Positions 8,656-17,525 of a stretch of 64,000 nucleotides of DNA are shown here, piece by piece. The DNA is from Planctomycetaceae bacterium (GTDB lineage: Bacteria; Planctomycetota; Planctomycetia; Pirellulales; Pirellulaceae): the NCBI GenBank assembly GCA_002724245.1, contig PBOG01000100.1, positions 1-64,000 on the forward strand. The letters run 5' to 3'. Position 1 is the stretch's first letter. Each line of letters starts with the position of its first letter. The translations under genes and the position numbers were made by a program. Below the pieces are notes generated by a model. That model worked only from the letters and a program-made list of their open reading frames with translations. It was not told the DNA's origin and searched no databases.

Positions 8656-9659
8656 CAACAAACGCGACAGCCGCCATGGACCCCAAACAAACCAAACTGA
8701 TCAAAGAATTCAAGCACAATCGTCCGCTGACAACGTGCTTCTGGGATCCGTTATCCCGGTACGTCTTTTTCGGTGCCGAAGACCACTTGATCCACCGCTT
8801 CGACCTCAGCAGCGGGCAGGCATCTGCATTCACCGGACATGACAGTTGGGTCCGCACACTGGCCGCATCCACTGATGGAAAAACGCTCTATAGTGGTGGC
8901 TACGATGGCCGACTGATTTTCTGGGAAGCGGCGGCCAGCCAACCGAAACCGCTGCGCACGATTGAGGCACATCAGGGCTGGGTGCGGGCCGTGACCCTCA
9001 GCCCGGACGGCAAGTACCTGGCCACGTGCGGCAATGACCGCGCGGTCAAGGTCTGGCAGGCCAGCGACGGTCAAATGGTGCAGGAGTTTTCCGGACACGA
9101 AACGCACGTCTACAACGTCGTTTTCCAACACGACTCCCAGGGGCTTGTTTCCTGCGACCACAAAGGGGTGGTCAAGACCTGGTCGTTAAATGGCAAGCCC
9201 GCGCGGGAACTTTTGCGAGTGGAAGCGTTACATGGCTATGACACCACTTTCCGCGCCGATATCGGGGGAGCACGCGATATCGCCATTCGCAGCGACGGTA
9301 CCCAACTGGCCTTGAGCGGCATCTCAAAAGTGACCAATGCCTTCGCAGGCGTCGGTGAAGCGGTGGTCGCCCTGGTGGATCTCTCCAAGGGAACCCTCGA
9401 TCGAGTGCTGCAACCCAAGGACAAGATCAAGGGCACTATGTGGGGTGTGGCACATCACCCGGCCGGGTTCTGGATCGGCTTGTCCGGAGGCAGTGGCGGC
9501 GGTTCCCTGGGATTCTGGAAAGGCGATACCAGTGACGAACACTTCAAGCTGCAGCTCAAGAACGATGGCCGCGGCATGAGCATCTCGCCAGATCACCAAC
9601 GCGTCGCCGTGGCGCACGCCGACGCCCACCTGCGGCTGTACCAACTGCAGTCCGCCTAG
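8652..9659 (+). CDS. WD40 repeat protein coupled to DUF1501
   Basis: A 335-residue WD40 propeller starting within the stop codon of the upstream DUF1501 gene. At least six blades can be read: FTGHDSWVRTLAASTDGKTLYSGGYDGRLIFWE, IEAHQGWVRAVTLSPDGKYL..., FSGHETHVYNVVFQHDSQGL..., and later degenerate blades ending in HQRVAVAHADAHLRLYQL. There is no signal peptide, so it should stay in the cytoplasm while its operon partner is exported. WD40 genes commonly follow DUF1501/DUF1549 genes in planctomycetes, and a scaffolding or chaperone-like role for the exported partner is a guess. The GSGGGS stretch in a late blade is a short low-complexity loop. Confidence 0.85.
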   Translation: MTTNATAAMDPKQTKLIKEFKHNRPLTTCFWDPLSRYVFFGAEDHLIHRFDLSSGQASAFTGHDSWVRTLAASTDGKTLYSGGYDGRLIFWEAAASQPKPLRTIEAHQGWVRAVTLSPDGKYLATCGNDRAVKVWQASDGQMVQEFSGHETHVYNVVFQHDSQGLVSCDHKGVVKTWSLNGKPARELLRVEALHGYDTTFRADIGGARDIAIRSDGTQLALSGISKVTNAFAGVGEAVVALVDLSKGTLDRVLQPKDKIKGTMWGVAHHPAGFWIGLSGGSGGGSLGFWKGDTSDEHFKLQLKNDGRGMSISPDHQRVAVAHADAHLRLYQLQSA

Positions 9660-9893
9660 TTGGTAACCCGTTACACTCACAACGCATCGCCCAGCAGATG
9701 CCTTTGTCCTGGCGCCCGCAGCGCTGCCAGAACTGGTGTGCGTGCGGATCTCCTGGTCTGCGATTGGTGCCGCATCGCGTAGTCGCCACGGCTTGTAGGC
9801 GCGGGGATTGCATCCAGATATGTTGATCGGTTGTGGATTTTGTCGGCAGGATGCCCAGGACAAGTAGTTTCAGCATGACTGGAGATCAATCTC

Positions 9894-10799
9894 ATGAAAG
9901 CTCTTGCGATTTTTCAGACCGCGCTGGTGATGGCCTGCCTGGTGAGTCCGGCAGCTGGCCAGGGTATGCCCGAGACCATCCGCAAGCAGATCGATCAGCA
10001 TTTGATCGGCCGCTGGTCGAGTCAGCTCGATTTTGATGGAAAAACGACCTCGGAGAGATTCACCTACAGGTGGGCCAACGCCAAGCAGAAAAACAGCCTG
10101 CTGTTTTCCCTGACGACGGAAGGCTACACCGGGACGCAAATCGGGTTCTGGGATGCCGAGAAAAAGCACTTTGTGTTCCAGGCCCAGACGTCCCGTGGCG
10201 ATCACTTCGTGACCGTTTACAACAAGTTCGCAGACGACAAATGGAGCGGGCACGGCAGTGGTATTTTCGACGGGAAGGTCTGGGACTCCGATGCCGCGCT
10301 CTCCTGGCCCGATGCGAACAGTCTCCATTACGAGGACATCACCGATGGCAAACCGTGGGTCTCCAAAGCCAAACGGGTGCCCAAATCCGAGCCGGGTGGT
10401 AACATCGACCAAGGGAAAATTCTCGCAGAGGTAGAAGCTGCTTTGCGACAATGGGAAGCGGCGTTCAATGCGCATGATGCTGTCGCCTTGTCGAAACTGT
10501 ACGACGTGAAGGCCGACGTCATCTATGAAGACGACGTTCATCGCCGGGGTAGAAAAGCGATGCGAAAACACTTTGCAGAACTTTTTGGCAAACAATCGGA
10601 AATCGAACAAACCATCACCGGGGTGGAACGCAAGGTGCTCTCGCGCCGGATTGTCATCGGGACCGGGGTCTGGAAAAACGCAGGCGACAGCGACCCCACC
10701 CGCCCGACCCGAGGCCGTTACTCCTGCACGTGGATGAAGAAAAGAGGGAAATGGGTGATTGTGCACGACCGCTCGTGGGGCGTCTCGGAAAAAAAATAA
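9894..10799 (+). CDS. Secreted two-domain protein with SnoaL/DUF4440-like C-terminus
   Basis: A 301-residue exported protein. The ATG at 9894 has GGAG at 9881-9884, and a signal peptide follows (MKALAIFQTALVMACLVSPA, cleavage after AAGQ). Residues about 30-165 form a lipocalin-like beta domain (LIGRWSSQLDFDGK, YTGTQIGFWDAEKKHFVFQ). Residues about 175-300 match the SnoaL/DUF4440 cone-fold pattern: an initial helix EVEAALRQWEAAFNAHDAVALSKLY, then DVIYEDDVHRRGRKAM and a closing strand CTWMKKRGKWVIVHDRSWG. Such domains bind small ligands or act as isomerases or hydrolases; no specific catalytic set can be confirmed. It is a single gene, ending in a clear intrinsic terminator. Confidence 0.75.
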   Translation: MKALAIFQTALVMACLVSPAAGQGMPETIRKQIDQHLIGRWSSQLDFDGKTTSERFTYRWANAKQKNSLLFSLTTEGYTGTQIGFWDAEKKHFVFQAQTSRGDHFVTVYNKFADDKWSGHGSGIFDGKVWDSDAALSWPDANSLHYEDITDGKPWVSKAKRVPKSEPGGNIDQGKILAEVEAALRQWEAAFNAHDAVALSKLYDVKADVIYEDDVHRRGRKAMRKHFAELFGKQSEIEQTITGVERKVLSRRIVIGTGVWKNAGDSDPTRPTRGRYSCTWMKKRGKWVIVHDRSWGVSEKK

Positions 10800-10821
10800 T
10801 CCTTCCTCAGCCAACGACATG

Positions 10822-10857
10822 ACCGCAGCGGGGTTCATTCTCGCTGCGGTTTTTTTG
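10822..10857 (+). terminator. Intrinsic terminator
   Basis: ACCGCAGCG (10822-10830) pairs perfectly with CGCTGCGGT (10842-10850) around an 11-base loop and runs straight into six further T residues. It lies 22 bases after the stop of the SnoaL-type gene and is the clearest rho-independent terminator in the window. The reverse orientation lacks a U-tract, so it acts on the plus strand. Confidence 0.9.
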
Positions 10858-10937
10858 TGGGAACAACACGACCGTTGCGTTGGACTCTGGCGGGTGGCCC
10901 GCCAGACCATCCCACCCACCGTCAAACAACGTCCCAC

Positions 10938-11981
10938 TCAGGGCTCGGGCGGCGCCATGGCTTGATCCGGGGCGCTGGAGGTTGCGCGTGGATAGCCACA
11001 GAGTTTCATCACAACCCAGACGATTGCCGCCAGCACGAAGGCGACTCCATACTCGGTTAATGGAATCAGTGTCACCTGGTGAATCTGACCGATACCGACC
11101 TGGGAATAGACAACTGATACAGAAACAACATAGACCAACAAAAACCCCCAGCGGGCTCTGACCGACAGCCCGAGTCCATGCATCTGCGTGACAATGAACA
11201 AACCGGCGAAGCCAAAGCAGAACATCTGCCAGAAATCGGGAGCGTTACTGAGGGCCACCAGAGTCCCGTGGATCAAGACCAGCACTTCCTGCGTCAGCAT
11301 CCACCAGCGGTTCACATGCATCCGTGTGAAGAACAGGCTGCCCTGCAACAACAGTAAAAACATGTAGAGAAAGCCGAGCAGATGACCCGGTGTGCTCACC
11401 ATGGGGTGGTACCAGAATGTGTAGATCGTAGCCCACGCGAAATAGTAACCGTGATATTTTCGCAGCGCCCGGGCCGACTCTACCATCATCCGGCCACCGA
11501 CCTTCCGACCAAAGAACAAGCCGCGCCGCTGATTCTCCATCAGCAGTACAATCACCAGTAGCAGAATCACAGACCATTGGGAACTCTGCTCCGGAACATC
11601 CAGAGCCAGTCCGTCGTAGAAGACATGGGTCTGGACAAAGTGCAACGTGATGAAACCGGCATTCGCCACGAGTGCGAGAACATTGATTCGGCTGAGCGAC
11701 TTGCTGTAGCCACTACCTTGTGACTGGGATCGCCAGATCAGCCACCAGAGGGTCAGCTGGTGCGCCGCGTAGCATCCCCAAACCGAAAGCCGTGTCCAGA
11801 ACGTGGGTGCCGCAGAAACCCACGGATACCAGAACGGAATGGGACGATCCGCACGCAGCTGGAACGCATCGAGCCGATCACCGGCGAGCCAGATCAGGCC
11901 CGTAAAGCCGAAACAGAAGCCGACTCCCAGGATCAGACCGCGCGTCTGACTGATGCCGTTCGTCGTGGAAATATTTGGCAT
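10938..11981 (-). CDS. Polytopic integral membrane protein of unknown function
   Basis: A 347-residue protein with nine or ten hydrophobic helices, for example LILGVGFCFGFTGLIWLAG near 16, WSVILLLVIVLLM near 140, LLGFLYMFLLLLQGSLFF near 205, and two C-terminal helices (FLLVYVVSVSVVYSQ and YGVAFVLAAIVWVVM). The loops contain conserved-looking aromatic/histidine patches: AAHQLTLWWLIWRSQ, RKYHGYYFAWATIYTFWYH, HPMVSTPGHLLGF and VTQMHGLGL. Several histidines lie at or inside membrane segments, which could suggest heme or metal binding or a lipid-modifying active site, but I do not recognise the family. Convergent with the SnoaL-type gene upstream. Confidence 0.7.
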   Translation of the reverse strand: MPNISTTNGISQTRGLILGVGFCFGFTGLIWLAGDRLDAFQLRADRPIPFWYPWVSAAPTFWTRLSVWGCYAAHQLTLWWLIWRSQSQGSGYSKSLSRINVLALVANAGFITLHFVQTHVFYDGLALDVPEQSSQWSVILLLVIVLLMENQRRGLFFGRKVGGRMMVESARALRKYHGYYFAWATIYTFWYHPMVSTPGHLLGFLYMFLLLLQGSLFFTRMHVNRWWMLTQEVLVLIHGTLVALSNAPDFWQMFCFGFAGLFIVTQMHGLGLSVRARWGFLLVYVVSVSVVYSQVGIGQIHQVTLIPLTEYGVAFVLAAIVWVVMKLCGYPRATSSAPDQAMAPPEP

Positions 11982-12202
11982 CCGCGAATTCTACTGCGCG
12001 GTCCAGGTGATGCGAAGCCGTTGCTTCCCTCCAAGCCCACGCAGGCGCACCGGTTCATGCCAAGTTGAAACACGGCTGTTTTGGGTTGGGAGAACGTGTC
12101 TCGCCAATCCCAAGGACAGTCGGCAGATCACCCGTCAAAGAAAACGGCGCGCCGTTCAGGATCTTACTTCACTATGGCAGCAGCAGTGGCGGTTCCTTAC
12201 GG

Positions 12203-12481
12203 TTACATGGCACCGCCGATCATGTCGATCTCTTCGGTATCCGCTTCTCTGGTAAACACATTCAGCAACCCATCGGACGATTCGCGGAGTATCAGAGGAC
12301 ACCTGCCACCGTCGGAACGCGTCCAATAATAGGTCTTGATTTCCCTCGGTTTGTGGTAAAAGCGGGCACGATTTGGTTCTCCGAGTTTCTCCTTGGCTTT
12401 CGCAAACGCGGTCGCATTGGATATACAAGGAAAATGCCATTGAATTCGGCCTATCGCGTCTCTGTAGTGCGGTGATGACAC
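12203..12481 (-). CDS. Small hypothetical protein
   Basis: A 92-residue frame on the minus strand. The translation has balanced composition and looks protein-like (AFAKAKEKLGEPNRARFYHK, then TYYWTRSDGGRCPLILRES and an acidic end TREADTEEIDMIGG), unlike the arginine/proline-rich products of most overlapping frames here. There is no signal peptide, membrane segment or recognisable domain, and no convincing Shine-Dalgarno sequence. A longer plus-strand frame (12065-12475) covers the same DNA but reads less like protein. Existence is uncertain. Confidence 0.4.
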   Translation of the reverse strand: MSSPHYRDAIGRIQWHFPCISNATAFAKAKEKLGEPNRARFYHKPREIKTYYWTRSDGGRCPLILRESSDGLLNVFTREADTEEIDMIGGAM

Positions 12482-12682
12482 GGGATGCGCCAGGTCATCG
12501 CAGTGAACCAGCGAGATTAGTCTTCTCTTCTTTTCCTAAGTTTTGCTTGCTCTCGTTCTCCCAGTCTGTTTTTTCACTTTGCTTGAGGAGAAAACCCTGG
12601 CGAAACCCACAAGGACACACCTGTGGATCCCGCAGCGTCTGGCGGATCGGTTGCCGGCCGCTGTACACCGGGCTCCCATGAT

Positions 12683-14917
12683 TCAAGGACGAGGACCCGC
12701 CGGCGCCCGCGGTCCCATACGGTCAAACGGGAGCTGCTCGAATCCCAGCTGCAGCGCCGGCGATCCGGCCTGCAATCGATAGTCGCCCTCCGCGGGATCG
12801 ACGAACAGAGGATCCGCCACGACCGAGTGCTGATCAAATCCCATCTCGCGCCACTGCTGCCAGGATTCGCCAGGTACGCCCACCAATTTCAGTGGTTGAC
12901 CGCTGGCCGGAAAGTAGACGTTGTAATCGCACTCAGCGATGCCATTGGTGTCGCGGGCCCGCAGCAAGGCAGCGGTCGGAGATTTGTAATAAACGATGTT
13001 ACGACGCCAGCGATTGCCGGCCGCGCCAGCGCTGACCGCAGCGTCAAACTGGTAGGTGTTGCTTTCGACCATAATGTTATTTTCCACCAGACAATCTTCC
13101 GGCTGCGAATAACCGCCGCCGAGAAAAACCCCGCCCCACACGTTATTGATCGTTAGATTCCCGTATACCTGGGCGCGGCGCGGCGAGTTGTCGTAGTAGA
13201 TCCCCCAGGTAAAGTGCGGTTTCTCGAGGCGCTCATGGCTGGGTGTGGCTGCCGGGTCGTCCCCCTGACGGCCATAAGGAGCCACACCGTAGACGTCACG
13301 AATGCGATTGTAGCGCACGACGCTGTGCCGGTTGAGAACCGGATCGTCCGGCAAAATACACCAACGGTTGTGATAGACTCCGCCAGCGTCCGCCATGACC
13401 AAACACAAAGTATGGACATCGTTGTACTCGATGTAATTGCGTCCGAATCCCATCGAAAAGTACATGGCGTGATGCGGCTGGTCGTGAATCAGGTTGTGCG
13501 AGATGACGTTGTCGCGGCAATTCATCCCATGGAAGTGAATCGCAGCGCCAAAACCATCGGTAAGGCCACAGTGATGAATATGATTGTCCGAGATCACGTT
13601 GCCGATCGCCCAGGGCAGACGGCTGGACATCGCCCGGAAGCGCGCGTCGTTGCCCCGCCAGATCGGTTTGAAGTCGTAGGGCCAGAAGTCCAGATCAGCC
13701 AGACAGATCGCCTGGGCCCCCGCGCCGACAATCTCGTTTTGCACGATCTGGTGGTACGCGTTGTAACCGTGCAACCGGATCGCATCGCCACCCACCTGGT
13801 CAAACCGGCAGCCCTGCACGCGGCAATGTTCGGCATTCTCCATCAAGAACGCGTAGCCCGCCGAATTCGGCCGATTGCAGTCGATGTACCCGGGGTGTTT
13901 GGCAATCGGATTGGGATAGACGGTCAACGTCTGGGTGAACGTCAGGCCCTGGAAATGGATGTGCCGCACCGGCTTCCCTGAAGTCGAGCGGACTTCAATC
14001 AAACGGTCCAGGACCGGAAAGGTGACGGACTGCCCTGCTGACACACCGGCTCCCGGCGGCCAGAAGTAGAGACGCCTGGCATCAGGGTTAAAACACCATT
14101 CACCCGGCTGGTCGAGATGTTCCAACAAATTCTCCACGCGAAACCGGTTGCCCTTTTTCAGACGGCTCCAGGGTGGGACGTGTGTCCTGGTGACGGTGAT
14201 CGTGCGACGCTGGCGGTCGGTGACGCCAATCGGCATGAAGTCATTGATCCAGGCCAGTCCTGGCACCGTGAACAGTTCACCATGCTGTGGATTGGCCCAG
14301 GCGCCGGAAAACACGCCCGCTTCCCAGCGGAGCGTCGCGGGGGTCGCCGAATCGACGGGCAGGGTCTCGGCGATGAAGGCCCAGCCCCCGTCCCAGGGAT
14401 GCGCGGGATCGAAATTGGGGTGGCGAGCCCGGATCTGCCGCTGGCCATTCAGAAAAAGCGTACGAAACCGATAGTATTGGTTCTCTTGCTTTGGCAATTC
14501 GGCCACCAGGATCCGGCCCTTATGCGGCTGCCAGTCTGCAGCTGCCCGACCACCACTCAGCACCGGCCGCTCACCCGGATACGCCATGTAGACAATCGGG
14601 CTCTCCGCCGATCCCGAATCACGGTCAGAAAACACGACCGAGAGATCTGGTTGATACGTACCGCCACGTAACATCACCACGATGGGACCCGGTTGACGGT
14701 CCTGCTGGTTGATGGCGCGGACCGCATCACGGGCCCGCGACAAGGTCCGAAAGGGCTGCTCCAGAGAACCTGGATGCTGGTCATTTCCGCTGGGGGCCAC
14801 GTAAAACGCCGCCCCGTCCGCCGCTCTCTCCCAGAGGGTTATCGGCTCCTCAGCGCGTACCGGGGGGAGCGCCAGTCGCCAAACCAATAACAGTAGAAAC
14901 ATTAAACGGAACGTCAT
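12683..14917 (-). CDS. Secreted right-handed parallel beta-helix protein
   Basis: Predicted 744 residues. The start at 14917 (MTFRLMFLLLLVWRLALPPVRA) gives a typical signal peptide. The mature start FYVAPSGNDQHPGSLEQPF is the standard entry of DUF1565-type beta-helix proteins. Residues about 150-320 carry an inserted beta-sandwich (FLNGQRQIRARHPNF). From about 340 onward the chain shows helix rungs (HIHFQGLTFTQTL, CRVQGCRFDQVGGDAIRLHG, NVISDNHIHHCGL, NVISHNLIHDQPHHAMYFS). The layout resembles carbohydrate-active beta-helix enzymes such as the GH141-like proteins, which attack fucosyl or xylosyl linkages, but the exact family and catalytic acids cannot be fixed by eye. A single gene with no obvious operon partner. 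Confidence 0.75.
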   Translation of the reverse strand: MTFRLMFLLLLVWRLALPPVRAEEPITLWERAADGAAFYVAPSGNDQHPGSLEQPFRTLSRARDAVRAINQQDRQPGPIVVMLRGGTYQPDLSVVFSDRDSGSAESPIVYMAYPGERPVLSGGRAAADWQPHKGRILVAELPKQENQYYRFRTLFLNGQRQIRARHPNFDPAHPWDGGWAFIAETLPVDSATPATLRWEAGVFSGAWANPQHGELFTVPGLAWINDFMPIGVTDRQRRTITVTRTHVPPWSRLKKGNRFRVENLLEHLDQPGEWCFNPDARRLYFWPPGAGVSAGQSVTFPVLDRLIEVRSTSGKPVRHIHFQGLTFTQTLTVYPNPIAKHPGYIDCNRPNSAGYAFLMENAEHCRVQGCRFDQVGGDAIRLHGYNAYHQIVQNEIVGAGAQAICLADLDFWPYDFKPIWRGNDARFRAMSSRLPWAIGNVISDNHIHHCGLTDGFGAAIHFHGMNCRDNVISHNLIHDQPHHAMYFSMGFGRNYIEYNDVHTLCLVMADAGGVYHNRWCILPDDPVLNRHSVVRYNRIRDVYGVAPYGRQGDDPAATPSHERLEKPHFTWGIYYDNSPRRAQVYGNLTINNVWGGVFLGGGYSQPEDCLVENNIMVESNTYQFDAAVSAGAAGNRWRRNIVYYKSPTAALLRARDTNGIAECDYNVYFPASGQPLKLVGVPGESWQQWREMGFDQHSVVADPLFVDPAEGDYRLQAGSPALQLGFEQLPFDRMGPRAPAGPRP

Positions 14918-15007
14918 ATCGGTTCTCCGTGGGAACGGGTGATCGACCAAGGGGCACGCTCCGGCCGTCCGGCGACCATGTGATTGTAAGGCACCGCGTT
15001 AGGCTTT

Positions 15008-15033
15008 GTCTCTACAAGCGGTCTCTACAAACG
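15008..15033. repeat. Tandem 13-bp repeat
   Basis: GTCTCTACAAGCG (15008-15020) is followed directly by GTCTCTACAAACG (15021-15033), identical at 12 of 13 positions. It lies in the non-coding stretch between the beta-helix gene and the gene at 15154-16098. Nothing else is recognisable in 14918-15153. Confidence 0.8.
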
Positions 15034-15153
15034 GTCCCAAAGCAGCGGTCCGTCCACGATACAAGTGGCCGCAGGGGCAAGTCGATGCTCCGGCAGCTGC
15101 CTGTGAAAAACGCGATTGCAAAACGGAAGCGTCGAATCATGTCAGCGGGATAC

Positions 15154-16098
15154 TTACTTGACTCTCCGCAAAACAATCGGATCCTCGTTGACATCTACCA
15201 CTTTACCGTTCAGCGTCCGTTTCAAGATCACATGTTTGAACGTACCGGCAGCCGAGAAGTCGTATAAACACAACTCGTACATCGGCCCTCTCGGCGTGTC
15301 ACCGCTGCGTTCCCACAACAATTTCCTGTTTTGCCACAAGATCAGAGTGCCTTTGACGGAGACTCCTGTCGAGGTCTGGTACTGCTTGATGATGCGGCCG
15401 CTGGAAGGATCGTAGCTGTAGACAACATGTGCTTCAAACGCTTTTTCAGGACTGTTTCCTTTGGGTACTGACGTCCAGCTCTGTGTGATCAACGAGCCAG
15501 TGGCGCTCAACTGCGCGCTCGATGTAATCGTCACATCGGCAGGAGCAATCCCATAGGCCTCACTACCCGCATTGGCATAGTCGCCGCGAAACGTCCCCAG
15601 CAGTTCCCGCAACGCGTGCAGCCGCTGAGGATCTATCGTGGCAGCACCCGGCCCTAGGCGTTGCCAACGGAACACCCCGTACGCGAAATCATGCACCTCG
15701 TAAATGAAATTACCATCGACCTGCAACAGATATTGCAGGCTATTGGGTCGCCACTGCTCCCCCTCTTTGGGCGGGTTACTGCGAATCCCCTCTGCTTGAA
15801 AACGCATGTATTTGCCGGCCACTGGATCAACGCGAAATTTCACCTGCCATTGCCGCATCGTCTTCCCGTTGGCACCGGTAACTTGATTGGTCTCAATGAA
15901 CTCGTGTTGTTCCGCGCCAGCAACCACGGTCTTGATCCACGTTTCGACTTCACCCCCAATACCGATCCGATCGCGTGTCCAGCGGCCCAGGTAGCGTTCG
16001 AGTTGCTCCTCGATGCCGGCGGCGAACAAGCCTTGTGGCGCGACCAGGAACAACCCAAGAATCGTCAACAACGTCTGGTGAATCCGTCGCGATCTCAT
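15154..16098 (-). CDS. Secreted two-domain lipocalin-like protein
   Basis: Predicted 314-residue exported protein; start at 16098 (MRSRRIHQTLLTILGLFLVA..., cleavage near LFAAG). The N-terminal half opens with LERYLGRWTRDRIGIGGEV and contains AGKYMRFQAEGIRSNPP and FIYEVHDFAYGVFRWQRLGP, matching the left-edge protein at 1-509. The second half opens again with a short helix (RLHALRELLGTFRGDYAN) followed by paired strands (LITQSWTSV, AHVVYSYDPSSGRIIKQY, TLILWQNRKLLWER), so two lipocalin-like units are likely. No catalytic residues stand out. The segment just upstream of the chosen start contains a perfect 15-bp tandem duplication that is also in frame, so the true start could be 16164. Confidence 0.7.
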   Translation of the reverse strand: MRSRRIHQTLLTILGLFLVAPQGLFAAGIEEQLERYLGRWTRDRIGIGGEVETWIKTVVAGAEQHEFIETNQVTGANGKTMRQWQVKFRVDPVAGKYMRFQAEGIRSNPPKEGEQWRPNSLQYLLQVDGNFIYEVHDFAYGVFRWQRLGPGAATIDPQRLHALRELLGTFRGDYANAGSEAYGIAPADVTITSSAQLSATGSLITQSWTSVPKGNSPEKAFEAHVVYSYDPSSGRIIKQYQTSTGVSVKGTLILWQNRKLLWERSGDTPRGPMYELCLYDFSAAGTFKHVILKRTLNGKVVDVNEDPIVLRRVK

Positions 16099-16425
16099 GG
16101 CAATCAGAGCTCCGCTGGTTGGTAGGATATGGATTGGTAGGATATGGAACGGTTGGCCAATCATTCAGGCTTGTAGCGCTGCATGCCGGCCCCAATATAG
16201 AGCCTGCCGTGGTCAAGTAGGGTGTGCAAAATCTGGAAAATATAACACAACAATATTACACAAGGGTTTGATCGCACTCCCTGTCAACCGATCTGCCAAC
16301 AGCGCCGGATTGGCTCCAAAAACCAATTGCTGACCGTGGGCAGGCGCGGGCAGGATTGTAATCATCACAACGTAGATTAAGTTGTGGCCACACAAACCAA
16401 AGGTCGCCGTAGTTGATAGCCAACA
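16099..16425. other. Divergent intergenic region with AT-rich patch
   Basis: This 327-base region lies between the minus-strand secreted protein and the plus-strand dehydrogenase. It holds the 15-bp tandem duplication at 16119-16148 and a distinctly AT-rich patch at about 16222-16262 (aaaatataacacaac, aatattacac), which is a likely promoter area. A long antisense frame crossing into the dehydrogenase is judged spurious. Confidence 0.5.
16119..16148. repeat. Perfect 15-bp tandem duplication
   Basis: TTGGTAGGATATGGA occurs at 16119-16133 and again at 16134-16148 with no difference. It lies 21-50 bases upstream of the start chosen for the gene at 15154-16098. In that frame the two units would encode HILPI and HILPT if translation began further upstream. 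Confidence 0.95.
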
Positions 16426-17421
16426 ATGCCGCATGAACCAGGTCATCGCGGAGAAGATCACCGCGCGCAACGTCACGTGCGGATCGTTGCCGATGGACCC
16501 TTGCCAGCCGCGATCCGGAAACTGCTGGGCAACCATGTCGAAGTCCTTCCCTGGACCGTCGCCACTGCTGGTAACCCATTGCCGGTCGACGGCATCTACA
16601 CCTACGACCGTCCTCGCGTGGATGAGGGGATACTCGACCAGTTGCCTGGTGTCAAAGTGATCAGCAACAACGGCGTGGGGGTAGACCATATCGACGTCGG
16701 TGCCGCAACGGCGCGCGGTATCCCGGTGGGCAATACTCCGGGCATTCCAGCTGGTGCCACCGCCGACCTTGGTTTTGCCCTCATCCTGGCTGCCGCGCGA
16801 CGCGTGACAGAAGGCGATCGTTTTTCTCGCAGACCGGATGTTACGGTCTTCGACCCCGGAGATCTCGTGGGCCGCGAGGTCTATGGACAAACGCTGGGCA
16901 TCATTGGCCTCGGTCAAATCGGTGCTGCGGTGGCCCGCCGCGCCCGAGGATTCGATATGACGGTCGTTTACCATAATCGCCACCGTCGCAGAGACGTCGA
17001 GCCACTGGTCGAGGCACGTTACGTCTCGTTGTCCGAGTTGCTCGAAGTTTCTGACTTCGTTCTGCTTTCCGTTCCGCTTACAGAACAGACTCAGGGCATG
17101 ATTGGCAGCGGCGCGCTGGCGCAGATGAAATCCACGGCCACTCTGGTAAATATCGCGCGCGGGGCGGTTGTCGACACGACCGCGCTGACCGCGGCCCTGC
17201 AGAATGGTGATATCCACTCTGCCGCGCTCGACGTCACGGAACCGGAACCACTGCCGCGCGACCACCCGTTACTGACCATGGACAACGTCACTATTACACC
17301 CCATCTGGGAACTGCCTCAGCACAAACGCGCCAGCGGATGAACGAGATCTCGGTGGAAAATCTGCTGCGGGGCATCCGCGGAGAGCCCCTCTTGTTCGTG
17401 GTGGACTGCGCAGGTTCCTGA
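16426..17421 (+). CDS. D-isomer-specific 2-hydroxyacid dehydrogenase
   Basis: A cytoplasmic NAD(P)-dependent oxidoreductase of the phosphoglycerate/glyoxylate/hydroxypyruvate reductase superfamily, interconverting 2-hydroxy and 2-oxo acids. Numbered from the ATG at 16426 it has 331 residues. The catalytic-domain start is RIVADGPLPAAIRKLLG, the substrate loop is NNGVGVDHIDVGAA, and the Rossmann motif GLGQIG is at 161-166. The catalytic set is Arg245 (NIARGA), Glu274 (the EP dipeptide after DVTEP) and His293 (TPHLGT). The first 17 residues (MPHEPGHRGEDHRAQRH) are unlike the family, and an in-frame GTG at 16477 would begin exactly at the domain, so the start is uncertain. A signature matching one substrate is not visible. 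It is convergent with the glycan cluster. Confidence 0.9.
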   Translation: MPHEPGHRGEDHRAQRHVRIVADGPLPAAIRKLLGNHVEVLPWTVATAGNPLPVDGIYTYDRPRVDEGILDQLPGVKVISNNGVGVDHIDVGAATARGIPVGNTPGIPAGATADLGFALILAAARRVTEGDRFSRRPDVTVFDPGDLVGREVYGQTLGIIGLGQIGAAVARRARGFDMTVVYHNRHRRRDVEPLVEARYVSLSELLEVSDFVLLSVPLTEQTQGMIGSGALAQMKSTATLVNIARGAVVDTTALTAALQNGDIHSAALDVTEPEPLPRDHPLLTMDNVTITPHLGTASAQTRQRMNEISVENLLRGIRGEPLLFVVDCAGS

Positions 17422-17442
17422 AAACAAGTCATCAAGACACAA

Positions 17443-17472
17443 GCGATACGATCCCGCATTCGCTGGTATCGC
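17443..17472. terminator. Inverted repeat in convergent intergenic spacer
   Basis: GCGATAC (17443-17449) pairs with GTATCGC (17466-17472) around a 16-base loop between two convergent genes. There is no U-tract, so it is at best a weak or factor-dependent bidirectional terminator. Confidence 0.3.
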
Positions 17473-17525
17473 AGATCGTGCCAGCCCAGGGATACGGCTA
17501 GTAACGCAAGAAGAGGGGCAATGAG

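Noticed and set aside
9870-10937. 355-residue minus-strand frame over the SnoaL-type gene
   Set aside because: The plus-strand gene has a Shine-Dalgarno site, signal peptide, SnoaL pattern and a terminator that would lie inside the antisense frame.
12065-12475. 136-residue plus-strand frame
   Set aside because: It overlaps the more protein-like minus-strand frame at 12203-12481 and shows no domain, signal or ribosome-binding site.
13214-13981. 255-residue plus-strand frame opposite the beta-helix gene
   Set aside because: Valine/arginine-biased shadow of repetitive beta-helix codons, with no independent features.
16213-17265. 350-residue minus-strand frame opposite the 2-hydroxyacid dehydrogenase
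   Set aside because: The plus-strand frame has complete family motifs (GLGQIG, Arg/Glu/His); the antisense product has no domain and reflects codon bias of GC-rich DNA.
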